From Neopestalotiopsis rosae (lineage: Eukaryota; Ascomycota; Sordariomycetes; Amphisphaeriales; Sporocadaceae), in the NCBI GenBank assembly GCA_023078685.1, contig JALGAS010000003.1, forward strand, positions 1,302,001 to 1,366,000: a stretch of DNA of 64,000 bases, in the 5' to 3' direction. This document shows, piece by piece, positions 1 to 14,100 of the stretch; position 1 is the first letter of the stretch; every line of letters starts with the position of its first letter. The translations under genes were made by a program, and so were the position numbers. A model generated the notes under the pieces. The model did no database searches and was not told the origin of the DNA. It saw nothing but the letters and a program-made list of their open reading frames with translations.

Positions 1-1741
1 TTTTGCTCTCATGTCTTGCAGGATTTCGTGTTGTAATTCTTGACCTCTGGCGGGGGCTTTGTGAGGCGCCAGTACCGCCTTGCAGTGCAGGCGCAATCTC
101 AGTACAATTTCTAGAAGGAGGGAGCGCGAGATGAAGTTGTAAAGTGATTTCAATACACAGTAATAATAGTAGTTCAAGTACATAATTTCCCTCCTGGATG
201 ATGCGATCCATGGACGATCTCGCAGATCGGCCTGAGACGACAAGGGTAGAGAGCGAAGCAGCGGCTCGCATTGGAGCAATATGCCTAAACAGGCCTTGGC
301 CCAGTTCCCCGGGAATTGTTCTCTCGTCGCACCCTTCCCTGCCCTTCCTCCCTGCGCTGGCTTTGGCTTGGCTGCCTACCTACCAGCTACCTACCCAGGG
401 TACCCAACCCCTGCAAAGTCCTTGGAGAACTCAGCAAAGAATGACGCAGTCAAACTGCTGCAGTCAGGCCATGTATCTCGCTCATGCATACGCACCGTGG
501 CTGAAGGGGTGAGGAGGACTCGTTGTCCTTTGGGTCCTGCACACGTACACACATACAGCAGCAGCACAAGCACAAGCACAAGCACACTTTTTTCTCGTGT
601 ATGTGAGGTGTGTGGTGCGACGACTACGAGTTACGACGACGCTCGCTGGAATGTTCAAAGCCGCAAGACGAGAGGAAGCCTGGCGATGTACCAACATCCC
701 CCCGGTCGCTTTTCCCACGTTTCGCGCCAAATACGCACCATGGTAGTACAGAGTCGGTTCAACTACAGGAGGACGAGGTTCGGCGAACCGCGAGGGACAG
801 CACTCGCTTCGCTCCCGGCGGCGTAGAAAAATGCAATGCCACCACACACCACAACCCACAGCTGTATATCTTAGCACGGACATGCATAATGGTACATAGG
901 AGCTTGCAGCACGTTGGGTTCATATGATGCCAGGGGCCCGGGGGTGCGCATTTTTGCAGCGACCCAAGTGTGCCAAGCATCGGTACCTTGGCCCTGCTGG
1001 AACCCGTCCGCCCGTCGCAAACGTCCCAAAACAGAGAGCTCATGTGCTGTGCCGTTTCTAGAAACTTGACAAAAAAACTTCCTTGCAAGCCCGCCACCTG
1101 GGCTACCCGTTGGAAAGCTGCCGGTACTGGACGCCTGTTTTGCAAGCTTGATTTTTAGACTAATAGTTATAACCTGCCTGCTTTGCCTGCCACCTAACAC
1201 AACTGCCAAGTTTTTGTGAACACGAGTATTCATTCCACCTTGGAAAACTTTATACACAACACACACATACTGCTGCTACTGCTGTCAGGGACTAACATTA
1301 TTCTTATTACTTACTATTGCTTGCTTGTCACTTAATAGTTTTGTGCTGGTCGCTGGAAACCGTCTCGGCTGTTGTTCTCCTATTCGTTGACCTTGTCCCC
1401 GGTTGCCCACTCGCTGCCGCCAAACCCGAGATCTCTTCGTCTACTAGCTCTTGTCCTGCCCTCTCCACAACCAATCTTTGATGCTTGCGCGTACACAAGC
1501 GTCCGCAAGAAGGTCCGTAAAAGCACGAAGCCGTCTTTGTGGAGACGGTCGAACGGTGCTCGGGTCCCAGGATCACCCATACACGCCCACTACGAGTCTG
1601 CGGGCTTAGCGGTAGGAGGCTTGCGTAGCAGCCCTTTAACTCTCGGACTCTGTCCATTATTTTGGCTTGCTTGCTTGGTTTTGAAAGGTGAAAATCCCCC
1701 AGAGGTCAGGGATACCATCACTTTGCAAGACAAGATCCAAA
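1..1741. other. Upstream region / leader of the DUF8004-like gene, no gene seen
   Basis: No reading frame here has a recognisable protein or a coherent splice pattern. The strand leading into the gene at 1742 is pyrimidine-rich from about 1260 to 1680, as is common in fungal promoters and 5' leaders. A short CAGCAG/CACAAG microsatellite lies at about 556-588. Confidence 0.6.
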
Positions 1742-4700
1742 ATGTCTTCAAGTAAGTCGAAGCGTGCCGGCAGTGGCCGTAGTTCTGTTGTTTCTGCCTC
1801 TATTTCTTCTTCTCCCACTTCGTCATCAACCTCTGTAAACACCACAACCGACCGAGACTCGCCCAGCTCTACCGTCGCCGAGAGCCCTAGCACCAACGAG
1901 GAACAGCACTTGCAGCACTTGCAGCAGCAGCACCAGCAGCACCAGTTGCAGAAGCAGCCAACCGTCCCGCCCGCAGATTTAGCATCCAGTCCGTCGGAAA
2001 CTCCAGCCCAGCAGCCAGAGTCAGATGGTGCCGCCAGTCAAGCGCCTGCCAAAACCGAAACCGCTACTACCAGTACCACTAATAACACAACCAAACTACG
2101 AATGGCCAGCGCAGGGCCAGTGCTCGCTCCTCCTCGGCCGGAAGTCCTCAGGAAGAAATCCAAGCTGAATCGCTTGTCGTCCTTCTTTCCGTCGCTGATC
2201 AGTCACTCCTCCTCAGATTCAAACACACTGCGAAAATCGCAGCCGCACTCGAAACAAAAAGAAAAATCGTCCTCGTCGTCGACCCTTGCAGACTGGGAAG
2301 CCCAACTTAAAAGTCGTTTTGACTCTTCCAGTACAGATAAGCTCGCGCTCGACTCATCCTTGTCCCTGGACGGCAAGGCGGGCCACAAGAGTCAATCTTC
2401 CCTCGACGTTACAGAAATGGGCAGACTCAAGAAGCCAACGCAGGCACCGCCGCCTCTGCCGACTTCACCAGCTCCTCCTCTGCCGCCCAAGACACCCGAG
2501 CAGTTGCCAATTACTCCTAGTGACCCGGGCTTCAACTTCACAGAGACGCAGCCATCTCCAAAGCTGACAAAGGCGAGGCGCAGGAGTAGCTCTCTCCACG
2601 ATAGCCAAACTTCTCCCCCTAAACAAAATAACCTCGCACCTAGAGCGCTCTCCCCTCCAAAAGAGCCTCGAGGAAGGAGTGCCTCGGCTCAACCCTCCTC
2701 CAGCACTAAATTGGAACCTGGAGCTAGCAACCGACAAGTCTCCGCCACCGCATCACTCGACTCCCGGCCAACTTCGAGCAATGGCAGTCAAAGCCCAACT
2801 CGCGATATGGAGAAGCGTGGACGCCTTCGAAAGTCCTGGTTCGGAGGCGGCAGGTCTCGCTCCAATTCTACAGACATTCGAGGCTCCTCTGGAGGTGCTT
2901 GGACTCTGGGCCCGACCAAGGCCGACTACAATACCTCCTTCCTCGAGAAGGGAGAGCACGTGCCTGAGCTGTGGAACGAAAGCGGCAATGTCTTGGTCTA
3001 TCTCCACCCGAAAGCAAGCGGCAAGGGACCTTCATTCAAGGTCATGTCCTTTGTGACCGACTATTCGCTCTTCTTCCAGGAGCTGATCGAGGCCGAAGTT
3101 CTCTCATCCGACAGCACAGGAAGGCCCCGCGGACAGAGTTTCTCAGGCCGTGGCAGCTTGTCCGTAAGCGATGCCGAGCGATATGCCGACACTCCGCCAT
3201 CGCCGCCGCTCAGCGATTCGAACGGAGAAGCAAAATTGTACCTGTCGAGCGTGTTAGACGGACAGCTGCAACCTGGTAATGGCCCGCAGCCGGATCTTGA
3301 GCGTCTCATTTCGCTGCGCAATATGTTTGCACTCCTGACAGGACAGCCATTGGTCGGCAACAAGGCGCAGCCGACTGTCTACGCTGTTCTCATGCGAGTG
3401 GCCAATCATTTCGCCGAGGTAAGCAGGAACATGCTCGAGAAGAGCTCGATTCGATTATATCACGCATCTTTTTGTAGTCGGAAATACTAACATGCCAAAA
3501 AAATAGTACGACTTCACCAGCGTGGATGGGTCGACTTTTGGCGACTCGGTCGACATGAGTTTTGGTTTCTTCATGGAGAGCATGGCAATTGCAGATGTTC
3601 GGCACTCTCGGGAGAAGACGCTTGAAGCTCTACTTCTTGGTGAACGCATGAAATCATGGGAACTTTACAATGAAGCCTTTTCGCACGCTGTAGGCAAGTA
3701 CACTGCTCTGCGCGAGTTGAACTCTCCTATCTGGGACCAGTTGTCCGAGCACACACGACAAAGGCTAGACAGAGGGCACTTTGAGCTTCTTAACCGACAG
3801 AACAATATCAACAACAGATTGGAGAACTTCGAGTTCCCAGCCCTTTTCTCGGGTCTCGCCAATTCGCAAACACAGTACAAGAATGTCAAGTTCGGCCGGT
3901 GGAAGTCGTCCTTTGGACGAATGCGGTCATTTGTGCTTGGCTACTACAAGTCGAGCTTTGGTAGCTGGCCGCCGAAAGCCCGCAGCAAGAAGAACCCATT
4001 CACCGAAAGCGGACTCAACCGTCAAGTCCTCAAGATCCTCTACTCAGACTTGTGCGCCCTGTACGACCTGATCGTTGACCGGACATCCTTGACTCCACGA
4101 TCTATGGATTCGGACAAGATGGAAGAGGACGAAAACGACCCAATGTCAGCTCTGCGACGTATCCTGACCGAGTTCGACATGTCATCGCCTCCTGTCTTGC
4201 CTCCCATCCCTTACGACACACCCAGACGACCAGACTTTAGGTCTGTCAAGGAGAATTACTATGAACTTCCCGTCAAGGAGCAGAAGAGATTGGATAGCAA
4301 CTACCAACCCCATGAATTCTTGCTCATTCTCAGCAAATCGTACGATTTCGAGACCTTGAGACTGAAGCTTCCATTCCTTGAGCAATTCACGGAATTCGAG
4401 GAGAAAGAGGCAAAAGGCAAGCCCATCAGCGAAATCGCTGATCAAAGAATTGGATACTTCCTCTTCCTGTACGTTGTCATCCAGTCGCTACCCATGCTGG
4501 TTGTCGATGCGCCCGGCCTTAAGTTCACAGAAGGAGTCGAGTACTTCCTGTGTCAACCACCAAAGGGTCAGCCGCCGTGGTTGGGAGACGCTGCCGAGCC
4601 CCGCAAGAGGTGGTACGAAGTCTCGGGCGGTGCTGGCTATGTAGAGCTCAGCGAGGACACAATCGAGTTTTCCATTGAGGGTATCTATCACAGAAGCCAC

Positions 4701-5261
4701 TGCTGGGTCGCCGCCAAGCAATGGGAAGCAGGCATGACTGGCGGATTCGTGGCCGAACCCGATGGATACAATGAGTTGCCTCCGCTAGAGGCTCCTCAAT
4801 CTGTATTTGCCGACAACGATCCTAGTCTTCAGATGAGCCCAAGATCCATGGACCGTAGTGAATCGCCAACGGGCTCCGCCCCCGGATTGGCTCTGCGGCA
4901 GCGAAATTCCTCGCCAGGTGCAGGCTTGGCTGCTCCAGGCAGACCTGGCTACCGATCCAGCGTTGCTCTCGGTCTCGAGCCAGTGGCGATGCCTGGTGAG
5001 CAGCGCCGCGCGAGCGTCCGCACCTCTCGTGTCTTTACTGGCCGTGAGGGATCCATTGGCCCTCGTCCTACCAGTGTGATGATGGGGAGAAGCAGATCCT
5101 CGAGCAACATGCACGGCATGGCCATGGCCCAATCGCCTGGATTTGCCAGTCCAGACTCGGGAACCAGCTCACGCCAGGATACACTTAATGGCGGCAGTAC
5201 ATTTGACGACATCCTCAAGGACATGGACAGCAAGCCTAAGAAGAAGAAGAGCTTTTTCTAA
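1742..5261 (+). CDS. Large Ser/Pro-rich fungal protein, DUF8004-like
   Basis: Exons 1742-3418 and 3507-5261 give 1143 residues. The 88-nt intron has a GTAAGC donor, a TACTAAC branch site at about 3484 and a TAG acceptor, and joins in phase 0 so that the frame runs HFAE-YDFTSVDG. The ATG at 1742 is the first in frame; there is no upstream ATG in that frame. Residues 1-400 are low-complexity: Ser/Thr runs, a Gln/His tract at about residues 58-75, and proline-rich segments resembling SH3 ligands (TQAPPPLPTSPAPPLPPK). The conserved core, about 410-960, begins with VPELWNESGNVLVYLHP and continues through FVTDYSLFFQEL and a Trp/aromatic-rich stretch. The tail is again Ser-rich and ends in a basic KPKKKKSFF. 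From memory of the family this core matches the fungal DUF8004 group, whose biochemical role is not established. The polyproline and basic tails would suit a cortical or signalling scaffold, but that is inference. The gene itself is certain; the family name is moderately certain. Confidence 0.85.
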
Positions 5262-7328
5262 GCTGGGAAAGTAATGATTTGGACATGACCAAACGACAAG
5301 TTTCTTTGCACATACTACAACCAAAAAAGCGAACATATGGGCGGCGATCAGGACAAGGAGGAAGAAGATTTTTTCTATTTCCATGGGGACAATTGTTTTA
5401 CTATTGCTTGGCCACCCGAGCCAACTGGCATATTCCGAATTGGACACCAAAAAAAGGAGTAAAAAATGTACATGCCGCCGTTTGCATAGCAAGCATGATG
5501 ATTTGCATATAGATGCATATAGTATGGAGGCAAGCCTGCCGCTTTGAAATTAATGTCTTTTCAACATATGATTGTTGTCTCATTTGAACCCTATTGCTCA
5601 ATATGATGGATGAATAACCGTTTCCTATATTGCCTTGCTGCCCGGTCAATGCGCAATTGCTCATGCGTAGCCAGGCAAAGCCAGGTTTCCCGCTTTATTA
5701 CTCCACGTTCCCGGGTTTCCTTCAAACGAGACATTCCTGGTTGTGCAGCAAAGTCGTCGCCACTGATATCGACGGGGCTCGCATCCTATAGGCGGGCAAG
5801 TGCCGCGGTGGATGAGTTAGTACATATGTAGACTTGCTTTTTCTCGTCCTCGCTTGCGAATAGCATGAAAATTTGCGGAGGATGAAATTAATTATGTACA
5901 GTCTGTTGGAGAGTTTGAAAGTCTTGGAGGACGATCCTGCATTACATGACGTCTTCCAATACAGGACTAATTGTATAGACTTGTATAACAGAAAGACGCG
6001 GAATATAATGATAGGTATACAAGTATAGTCATCGCCCACAGACTCGGGTCCCACGGGTTTCTTGGGGAACAGTGGCTTGTGCTGACCTCATCTATGTAAC
6101 CTTAAATAAGGAGGGACAAACAAAAGAGCCTCCTCCTCTTTCCCCGGAACATCAGAGCACCAGACTCCAATCAGTGATCCCCCCAAAAGCGTGAGACTGA
6201 AAGGGTGCACAGCAGGGGGCCAAGGACAGGAAGTTGTGGCTGCCCTGAAACCATACCGAGATCTGCCTAGCATATCGGCGAAGATGCTGCTGAACAGCCG
6301 ACCAGGGAGCCGCCTGACCAATGGTTGATCACGCTTCAAGGCCTACTGGCTCCCAAGCCTCCCCCTCCAACACGTCAGAGCACACCAGTTTGACCAGATT
6401 CACAAGAGAGCGCTGCACAAGACGGACACAAGACCTTGCAGCGTGCATCTCGACCTAGTCCATCTTGGCTGCCTCGCGCGCCCAAACGGTGCTTTGCTTT
6501 GCCTGGTCCTCTGGGGAACAAAACAATTCATGGAAGAAGACGGACGGCGCCCAATCTTCTTTCTCCCTTTCCTTCACAGATGGTCGCCTGGTTGGTTGCT
6601 TGCTTGCTCACGTAAACGTCTCAAGCTCTTATTTCTAACCGTGCCCGTCGCCCATCAATGCTCACCTGACTTTATAAACTACCTAACCTGACGTTCTGAA
6701 GTACCTGCAGTTGATTTCCCGCGCCGTCCCTTCCTGCCTACAGCAGGTAGCACATACCCTAGTATACTTTTGACTGTATTTGCTTTCCCTGTGTTGGCAG
6801 AACTCTAATACTTTTACTTTCACTTTTTTTTCCCCTTGCAACTTTCCTAGCTGTCACGACTATTTCCCCTATTCATTTTCAAATATTCTGATCGCGACGC
6901 GGAACATTAGAACCAATCGTCACATTTGCTGGCTTTGTACATACTGCTCTCACTTTTTTTTTTTTTTTTTTTGGAGCTTGTCTGTCCTACAGAGCAACTA
7001 CCGGGAAGCTGCAACCATAGCAACGACGCGCAAAGAGAGACCCCACCAAAAGAAGTTCGCCCTCTGTTACGATCCGACGTCTGCCTGCCTCGCATCGCAT
7101 TCTTCCATGGCCCCAATTGAAAGAAAGAGTCCAGTCTTTGCAATTATTGTCTAGAATAATTCAGCTTACCGGCTGCCGGAAGGCGTTTTCCTCCCCAGTC
7201 GGTACTTATCGCTACCTACTTTGCTTTGCCGTTCACACTTGCGCTTCCATCGATCGCTGCCGCGCTACTTACTGAACGATCAAGTGCCCATCTGCGCAGT
7301 GCCCAAAGGGCCGCCATCTTCTGGCCTG
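5262..7328. other. Intergenic region, no gene seen
   Basis: This 2.1-kb gap holds the 3' end of the DUF8004-like gene and the promoter of the RAD53-type kinase. Only short frames without family resemblance are present. A T19 homopolymer lies at 6954-6972 and the stretch 6780-7000 is strongly pyrimidine-rich on the plus strand, consistent with a fungal promoter or leader. Confidence 0.6.
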
Positions 7329-10300
7329 ATGGCTTCGCAGGATGAAGCGACGCAACCAGGTGCGATTCCTGCTCTTGAACAACCCCTGATCGCTTTGCGC
7401 TATCAAAGCTAACTTGTGCGGCTCTACCAGCAACGCAGAATGCGCTCGATCCCAGGCGACTTGGCCAGCAGAACTCTGGCTTCTCCAACGAGGACATTGC
7501 CGATATCGTCTGCATGCTCTACCCGCGGACCGAGAACGCCAGCCGAGAAGTCCAGGGCCTTGCCGACATAATAAACGACCATGTTGCTGTCAGATACGCC
7601 ACCGATGCGATCAAGACCGACCCGCGCCGCGAGGACGATCCTCGCGAGTTTGGCCGTGCCCCGGGAATAGGCAACTACGCCATCGTGTTGAGGCTCTCTG
7701 CCAAGACCAAATCCCCTTCACTGGGCTTTACGTTTGGCCGTAACGAAGGTCGTTGTGATATTTGGTTTCACAACGATCCATATCGAAGGCTGAGCAACAT
7801 TCATTTCCGAATATTCATCAACACACATGGCGTGCTTATGCTCGAGGATACGTCGACCAACGGAACCATAGTGGATGATGTGATGCTTAAGAAGAAGAGG
7901 GATGGCCGGGACGGTCAGCCGAATCAGACAAAGAGAACACTCGAGAGTGGCACAAACATCAAGATTCTCATGCACGAGAACGCTCACGACATGGAGTTTA
8001 TGGTCCGAATGCCGCATAGAGAAGGCGCCCTTGAGGCCAGATACCTGCAAAATCTCCAAGCCTATTTCCAGAGACAGGGTGTGGAATTTGACCTGGACCG
8101 GACTATTGGACCTGGAGCCAATGGACCCGTAAGTCAATGTCTTGTTCTTAGAGTGGAAGAGTGCAGCAATTTACTAAGCAAACGCCAGGTCAACCTATTT
8201 CCCCCACCTACTCGAAATGACAAGACAGCACGCAATGGCTCTGTAGCACAGCCTACGAATAATCTTTTCGAATACCAACATCCTCGCGAGTTCCAAAGCA
8301 ACGAAAAGTATGCTAGGGTGGGCGTGATCGGCAAAGGTGCTTTCGCGACAGTATACAAGGTCACCAGCAAATTCACTGGGCTGCCCTATGCTGCAAAAGA
8401 ACTCGACAAGCGCAAATTCATGAAAAATGGGGTCCTCGACCAGAAGGTTGAGAATGAGATGAAAATTATGCAAAAAGTTTCTCATGTGAGTAGGGCGAGT
8501 TTGCCAGTGGTATTCATTTGCTAATGGGCACAGGAAAACATTGTGCAATATATCGAGCATTTCGATTGGGGCCTGCATCAGTTCATCATCATCATGGAGT
8601 ATGTGCCTTATGGGGATCTGGGAAAGCTCGTTATGGATGGGACGATGTTTTCCGAAAAGGATGCCAAGATTATCACGCGACAACTGACCGATGCGCTGGG
8701 CTACCTACATGACAATAAGATCACACATCGTGATGTCAAGCCGGACAATATCCTGATCGGGTCTCAAAACCCGTACGTCGTCAAACTCACGGATTTCGGA
8801 CTCTCCAAAATGATCGATACCGAGCAAACATTTCTCAAGACCTTTTGTGGCACACTTTTGTACTGTGCGCCGGAGGTGTACTCAGAATATGGGACCTACG
8901 ACGAGTTGGGGCGCAGAGTTCGTCACAGGGATACCAGACCTCACAATCGGGAGCGCTACGATCATGCAATCGACGTTTGGTCGCTCGGTGGCGTGCTATT
9001 TTACGCCATGACGGGACTGCCTCCTTTCCCGGTGCGGAATGGAACCAGTTATACGGAGCTGCTTCATCATATTATGACACAACCATTGGATGTGGGGCCT
9101 CTGATCGAACAGGGTGTCTCCGATTCTGGAATCAGCTTCCTCCAGCGCATGATTGATAGACGACCAGAGACTCGAGCAACGATATCAGAACTACAGGAGC
9201 ATCCATGGCTGGCAATTTCCGATGCTGAATCTGCTGACGAAATTTCAGACGATGGTCTGGAACAAGGGGCATCCCAGCTCAGCCTTTATGACAGGGAGCG
9301 GGCGCATCATGAATCCTTTGGCGATGCTGGGCTGAGTGCGCTGCTAGAAGACCCTGAGCCTGATCAATCTGGTATGGACCTTGGGGAAGACAAGGAAAAC
9401 TACACCTTTGGTCAGACACCAGAGGAGCGGCTCTGGGGCGAAATCAATAATTCAGCCTTGGGCAGCTCAGGCGCCATCGGCGAATCTCAGCTCAATGTTT
9501 CGCTGCCTCATGACAGCTTTGAGACCGAGATCCTGGATCAGGAAATTCATGATAGCTTCGAGTCCGACGATTTGTCGACTCCACGACAAAAGCGAAAGTC
9601 GCAAAATACTTACCGCCTTGTTTTGTCGAGCAATTCCACAGTGGACGAGAGTGCTTACAGCATCAACCAGGGTATTGGCTCACAAAGTCTTGGGGGCGCT
9701 TCTTCAATTTTGGAGAACCTGAACATGAAATCACTAGCACGCACAACACCTGGTCTAAAGTCCGAAATGAGTGACCTCAACACGAGCAAGCGCAAACCTG
9801 CCTATGACACTAGCGATGAATTTGATGGTGTGCCTTCACAAATGAAGCCATCCTTCAAAAGACTCAAGTCTGGTAGCGATGCATTGTCCGATGATGAGGA
9901 AGACGAATACACACTTCTCGCCAAAGTCCCGCCAGCTGTGAGGACCGAGTCCAGTCGACAGATTGACTGGCCGCTAGACAAACGAACGTTTTGGGATGCA
10001 GCCGATAAACAGACATGGCATCTCAACTACCCAGAAATGACACATTCGCAATACAGCGCGTTCAGAACGGCCGCCGAGGCGCGTCGGGAGGAATTTGGAG
10101 CGGGTAAGACCCCGCTTTGGGATGTAGCCATGCAGTGGTTCTCTCCGACAAACAACCAGTTCGAAGCAGATCTGGCCGCACACGAGTCCCAGCCCATTTT
10201 ACGCCGAGACGATCGACCTCTGAGCCAAAGCAAGGAGTGGGATCTGCCACCCACTGCCCCGCCACCAGAGTCAGAAGCAGATGGGGCAGAGTCACTGCCA

Positions 10301-11155
10301 GATACGATACCGCCGGACAGTCAGATTCCTCCTCCATTGCTTGTCACGACCCCTTCCAAGACGGTAGTTGCGAGACTCACGTCTTCGCCTGGATCCCTAC
10401 TCGCAGGAATATGTCTCTCCATCACAGATCCTCTCGCTTCGTGGGGAAGGGCGTCTGAGAATACCATGGTTCACCCCAGCGCACAAGAGAGCAAAGTTCC
10501 AAAGTACGCCTTCCGACTTGTGCTATGGAGGGAAGGCTACACAGGCTCATCAAATGAGTTTAGACCGTGGGAAGGCGGGCGCTCGAACAGTCTTGCACGG
10601 GCGGCATCGCCAGGTCCCGACTCGTACGCGTTCTATATTTCAACCAAGGCCACGAATGGCTTGCGTATAAATAACGTGCCACTGTTGTCACACGAACCAA
10701 AGAACCCCCGGTCTCCGAACAGAGACTGGGTCAAAGTCTACAACGGCGACACTATTGTCTTTTGGGGACTCGACAATGTCAACAACCAGGCCAAGCTCAC
10801 ATTTGAGTGTTTCTGGGGTGGTTCCGCTGCCTCACGACCCGAGGATGAATTGCCAATTTGCATGCCTGCATCAACGGCTCACAAGCTGGATAGCACCTGG
10901 TTCCGGGGCGAGAAGACTCTGCTTCACGAGAGAACCAAAGCAGAGGCGAATCGCGAATGGCAGCATCGGATGACAAACATGAAGCACGAACTGGAACGCA
11001 GCAAGAAGTTTGAAGTGAAGCGAGCAGAAGCGGCAAGGGTTCTTGCGCTTCGCGAAAGCCGACAGAATTCGCCAATGTCAGCTCCGCCCGTCATGAGTAG
11101 AATGGTGCCCCAGTTCCGACAGGGCAGCCCCCCAGTGCTTTCCACGCAACACTAG
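7329..11155 (+). CDS. RAD53: Checkpoint kinase RAD53/Chk2 family (FHA - kinase - FHA-like)
   Basis: Exons 7329-7359, 7431-8128, 8189-8485 and 8534-11155 encode 1215 residues. The start is the first ATG of a frame that splices cleanly (MASQDEATQP, then ATQNALDPRR). The N-terminal FHA domain spans about 92-190, with the phosphothreonine-pocket residues in GFTFGRNEG, LSNIHFRI and TSTNGT. The Ser/Thr kinase domain covers about 268-580: GKGAFATVYK glycine loop, YAAKEL lysine, HRDVKPDNIL, TDFGLSK, YCAPEVY, and the RYDHAIDVWSLGGVLFYAMTG block with PPFPVRNGTSY that marks the Rad53 group. A second, weaker FHA-like module lies at about 960-1110 (SWGRASEN, ATNGLRINNV, VYNGDTIVFWG). In this family the kinase relays Mec1/ATR and Tel1/ATM DNA-damage and replication-stress signals in the nucleus. 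Intron 2 is 60 nt and stop-free; intron 3 is only 48 nt. Filamentous fungi also carry a PRD-4-type Chk2, but the tandem FHA layout favours RAD53. Confidence 0.92.
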
Positions 11156-14100
11156 TTGCTACATTCTAATTTCCATGTCCAAAGGCAATCAATTGTATTC
11201 TTCTTTCAATGTTTTTCTCTGTTTTATTACATGGCTGGGGAATGAGAATTTGGACGAAGCGGAGTAGAATTGGTATTTTTTGGATGGAACTGGCGTATTA
11301 TACCAATCACAGCCCGCGATTTGAAGCGGAAGAGGCCGGCGTTTTGCGAGAGGTGGATTGCCGGATATGCCACTACGAAGGAGACTCAAAGGAAGTCATT
11401 TAGGAAGCCAATGTCCTTTAGTGACAACATATTGCTTGAGATGAAAGGCATATTGGAAGAGATCAGACTGCATGGTTACATGGAATTGTAAGATCTAGAT
11501 GCCATGGTATTTTCCCAAGCTAAAAAGAATGAGAATGAAGATAAAATAGACTAGCAAGCACAGTTGAGATACAAGTCAATGGCCAATTGTTTCTACGACA
11601 TCCTACCATCTCTTAGCATGGTCGTAAGAAGGAATTTAGTAATGGAAGACCCGACACAATGGATAAGTCTCAAAATTAGACATTTTACTAGTTGATAAAT
11701 TATTTTGTCACTTGCAAGGACGAGTCGGAAGATGAATAAATTCGCGAAACATGTTAGATTACAGTCGGACTAGTTTCGTGTTTCTTGTCTTGTCTTTGCC
11801 CGCTCAATACACTATTGTAGGTTATCGCTTTGCCCGACAAAAACATCATGACTAACCCGCATTGCGCCTGTCTATATCCCGAGAGCCAGAGAAAGACAAT
11901 GGAGGAATACGCTACTGAGGATGAAGACTCTGTCCCAAATGCATGTGTGTCTTGGTCGGGGGAGACGGCAGCTAGGCAGGTCCAGACGTTGACATGGTGG
12001 GCAGTGGGTAAGACAAGAGCAGAGACAAGTCTCATACTTTGACAGGATGATGGGTGTGGAGTGGTAGAGCTGTTGGATATCATGTAGTTCACCTCTTCGA
12101 ATTATATGTCTTCGCACAATTATGTATTACATAAGGCTAACAGCGGATGTTCTGATCACGACACCTTGGTCGTGCAATCAGTAAAATCAGTGATTTTTGC
12201 CCTCCTGACAAAATACTGTGCGAAACTCTATCGTATTTATTGTGATATTCTAGAAGGTAGCAGAAGCAGCTTGTAATTGGGCTCTGAGACAAGGGATGAA
12301 TCGCGCAGAACAAATCAGCTGAGATTATTGTGCAAGCCACATGGCTTACCTGAGAAGAAGTCGAGAGTCGGATATGGGCCACGCCCACAACCGTGCGCAC
12401 CATTTCGTCGGCGAACAGTTGGCCGGAAAGAGAGGGAAAAGGGTTTGGATAAAAAAGACCAGAATTTCGGTAAAGGGAAGGGAGTCATTCATTGTCAACC
12501 CAAAAAAGCACGGATTTTTTCAAATTTCTGCAGGGTCCGGGCAAGCACAAGCAATGCCAACCTTGTATTGGAATATAAAGTGCAGCAACAACATATTTGA
12601 ATGTATGTATGGTGTGTCTACGCTGCAGGTACAAAGTACAAAGGGATCCAGATGAGGGGCCTTATGGATAGACGGCATTGAGTGCTCATGTTGGAGATAA
12701 GACCCGCCAGCTGACGCGCAACTGCAGATTGTCGAGAAATCGGAAAGAGGCATTACAGATTACAGTGAATTTGAGTGGCCGCTGCAAGCGGAACTATCCT
12801 CAAGTCGGTTCCCCACAGGCACTGGGCAGGCGGTCCCTTGGGTCCTTTGGGGTCCCATTGATTTGACCGCACCAGACAGCCTGACAGACCCCCCCAGTCC
12901 CGAGTCCCGGTCAGTCTTAATGCATTCTTTCCCAAAACGGCGAATTCTGAACACCTTGATGGCCATTTTTTGAACAATCCACCACTCCTAGCGCGCGGGT
13001 CATCTGCAGCGTCTAAACACACAACAGAAAGCAACCGGACCACTGATTGAGCCGCAATATCCAACACGATTTCGTCACTGGGGGGTAGTATATTTTTTTG
13101 GTCCTTTTCTCTTTTTGGGAGAGAAAAGATCTACTTGAGCGGGCGGGGATTTTACTTGGCAAAAAAAAGAGCAAGAAAATCGGACCCTGATTGCTCGTTC
13201 CCGCCTTCTTGCAGGTTGACAGCGAGAAAAGAAACGAAGGAAGCAACCGAGCACGATTGAGTGAAAAAAGATAGTGTCCAACACCGAACCAACAAGACTT
13301 GAACAGACCGGACTGGCGCGAGGGACGAGACGAACCCGATTGGGGGGTCACGTCAGGTTTTTGTGGTGAAAAAGGTGAATCCGGGTACATGTTCTGGCAG
13401 GGTCGAGGTTTGGCCATCAAGGTCCTCAAGTCGCTCAGACTTGACTACTCTGTACCTTGTCTGTCCTTACCTTACCTACCTTCCTCTGTACAGCAGAACC
13501 GTAATCGAAAATCGAAAACCTAAGGTGGTCGCCAGTACTCACTTTGCTGCTGTGGGATTGGCAGACACAGAACGCAGGACGCAAAAAGCTGGACGCACAC
13601 GGGCGCATCAATAGAAAGTCTGGCGATAGATGCAGGTTAAACTCAGTACCTTTCTCCGGTCTGGTTGCCTATGCTGTTTGCGCTGTTGCAAAGGCGGCCT
13701 CTGTGGTTATCCAGTGCAATCAGCAGCACCTTTCTCCGATCCTGTTGCACCTCTTTATAAAGTTCCTCAGCCATAGATTTGGCCCTCGGCTCGACGATCC
13801 TACGGTACCACACCAAAAACACACAGGCGCACGCACACACATACACATTCATCATCGTACCCTCGAGTTGACTGCAGCAACCCCCCCTCATCCCAGTCTC
13901 TCGACAACATACCTCTTGCCCAGTACGGTATCGATCGATTCTTCAAGCTTCAATCAAACCCACTTGGTCGACATCTCTTGCCTTGATTCTGTCGCAAGGG
14001 AGGAAAAAGTCTAGTTTGCTGATATCAGGGTCCTCTCGGCCTTGTGGACTATTCTGTCTTGGCTTTTGCCCTCTGACAGGTTGCTGCAACTCTCAATCTG

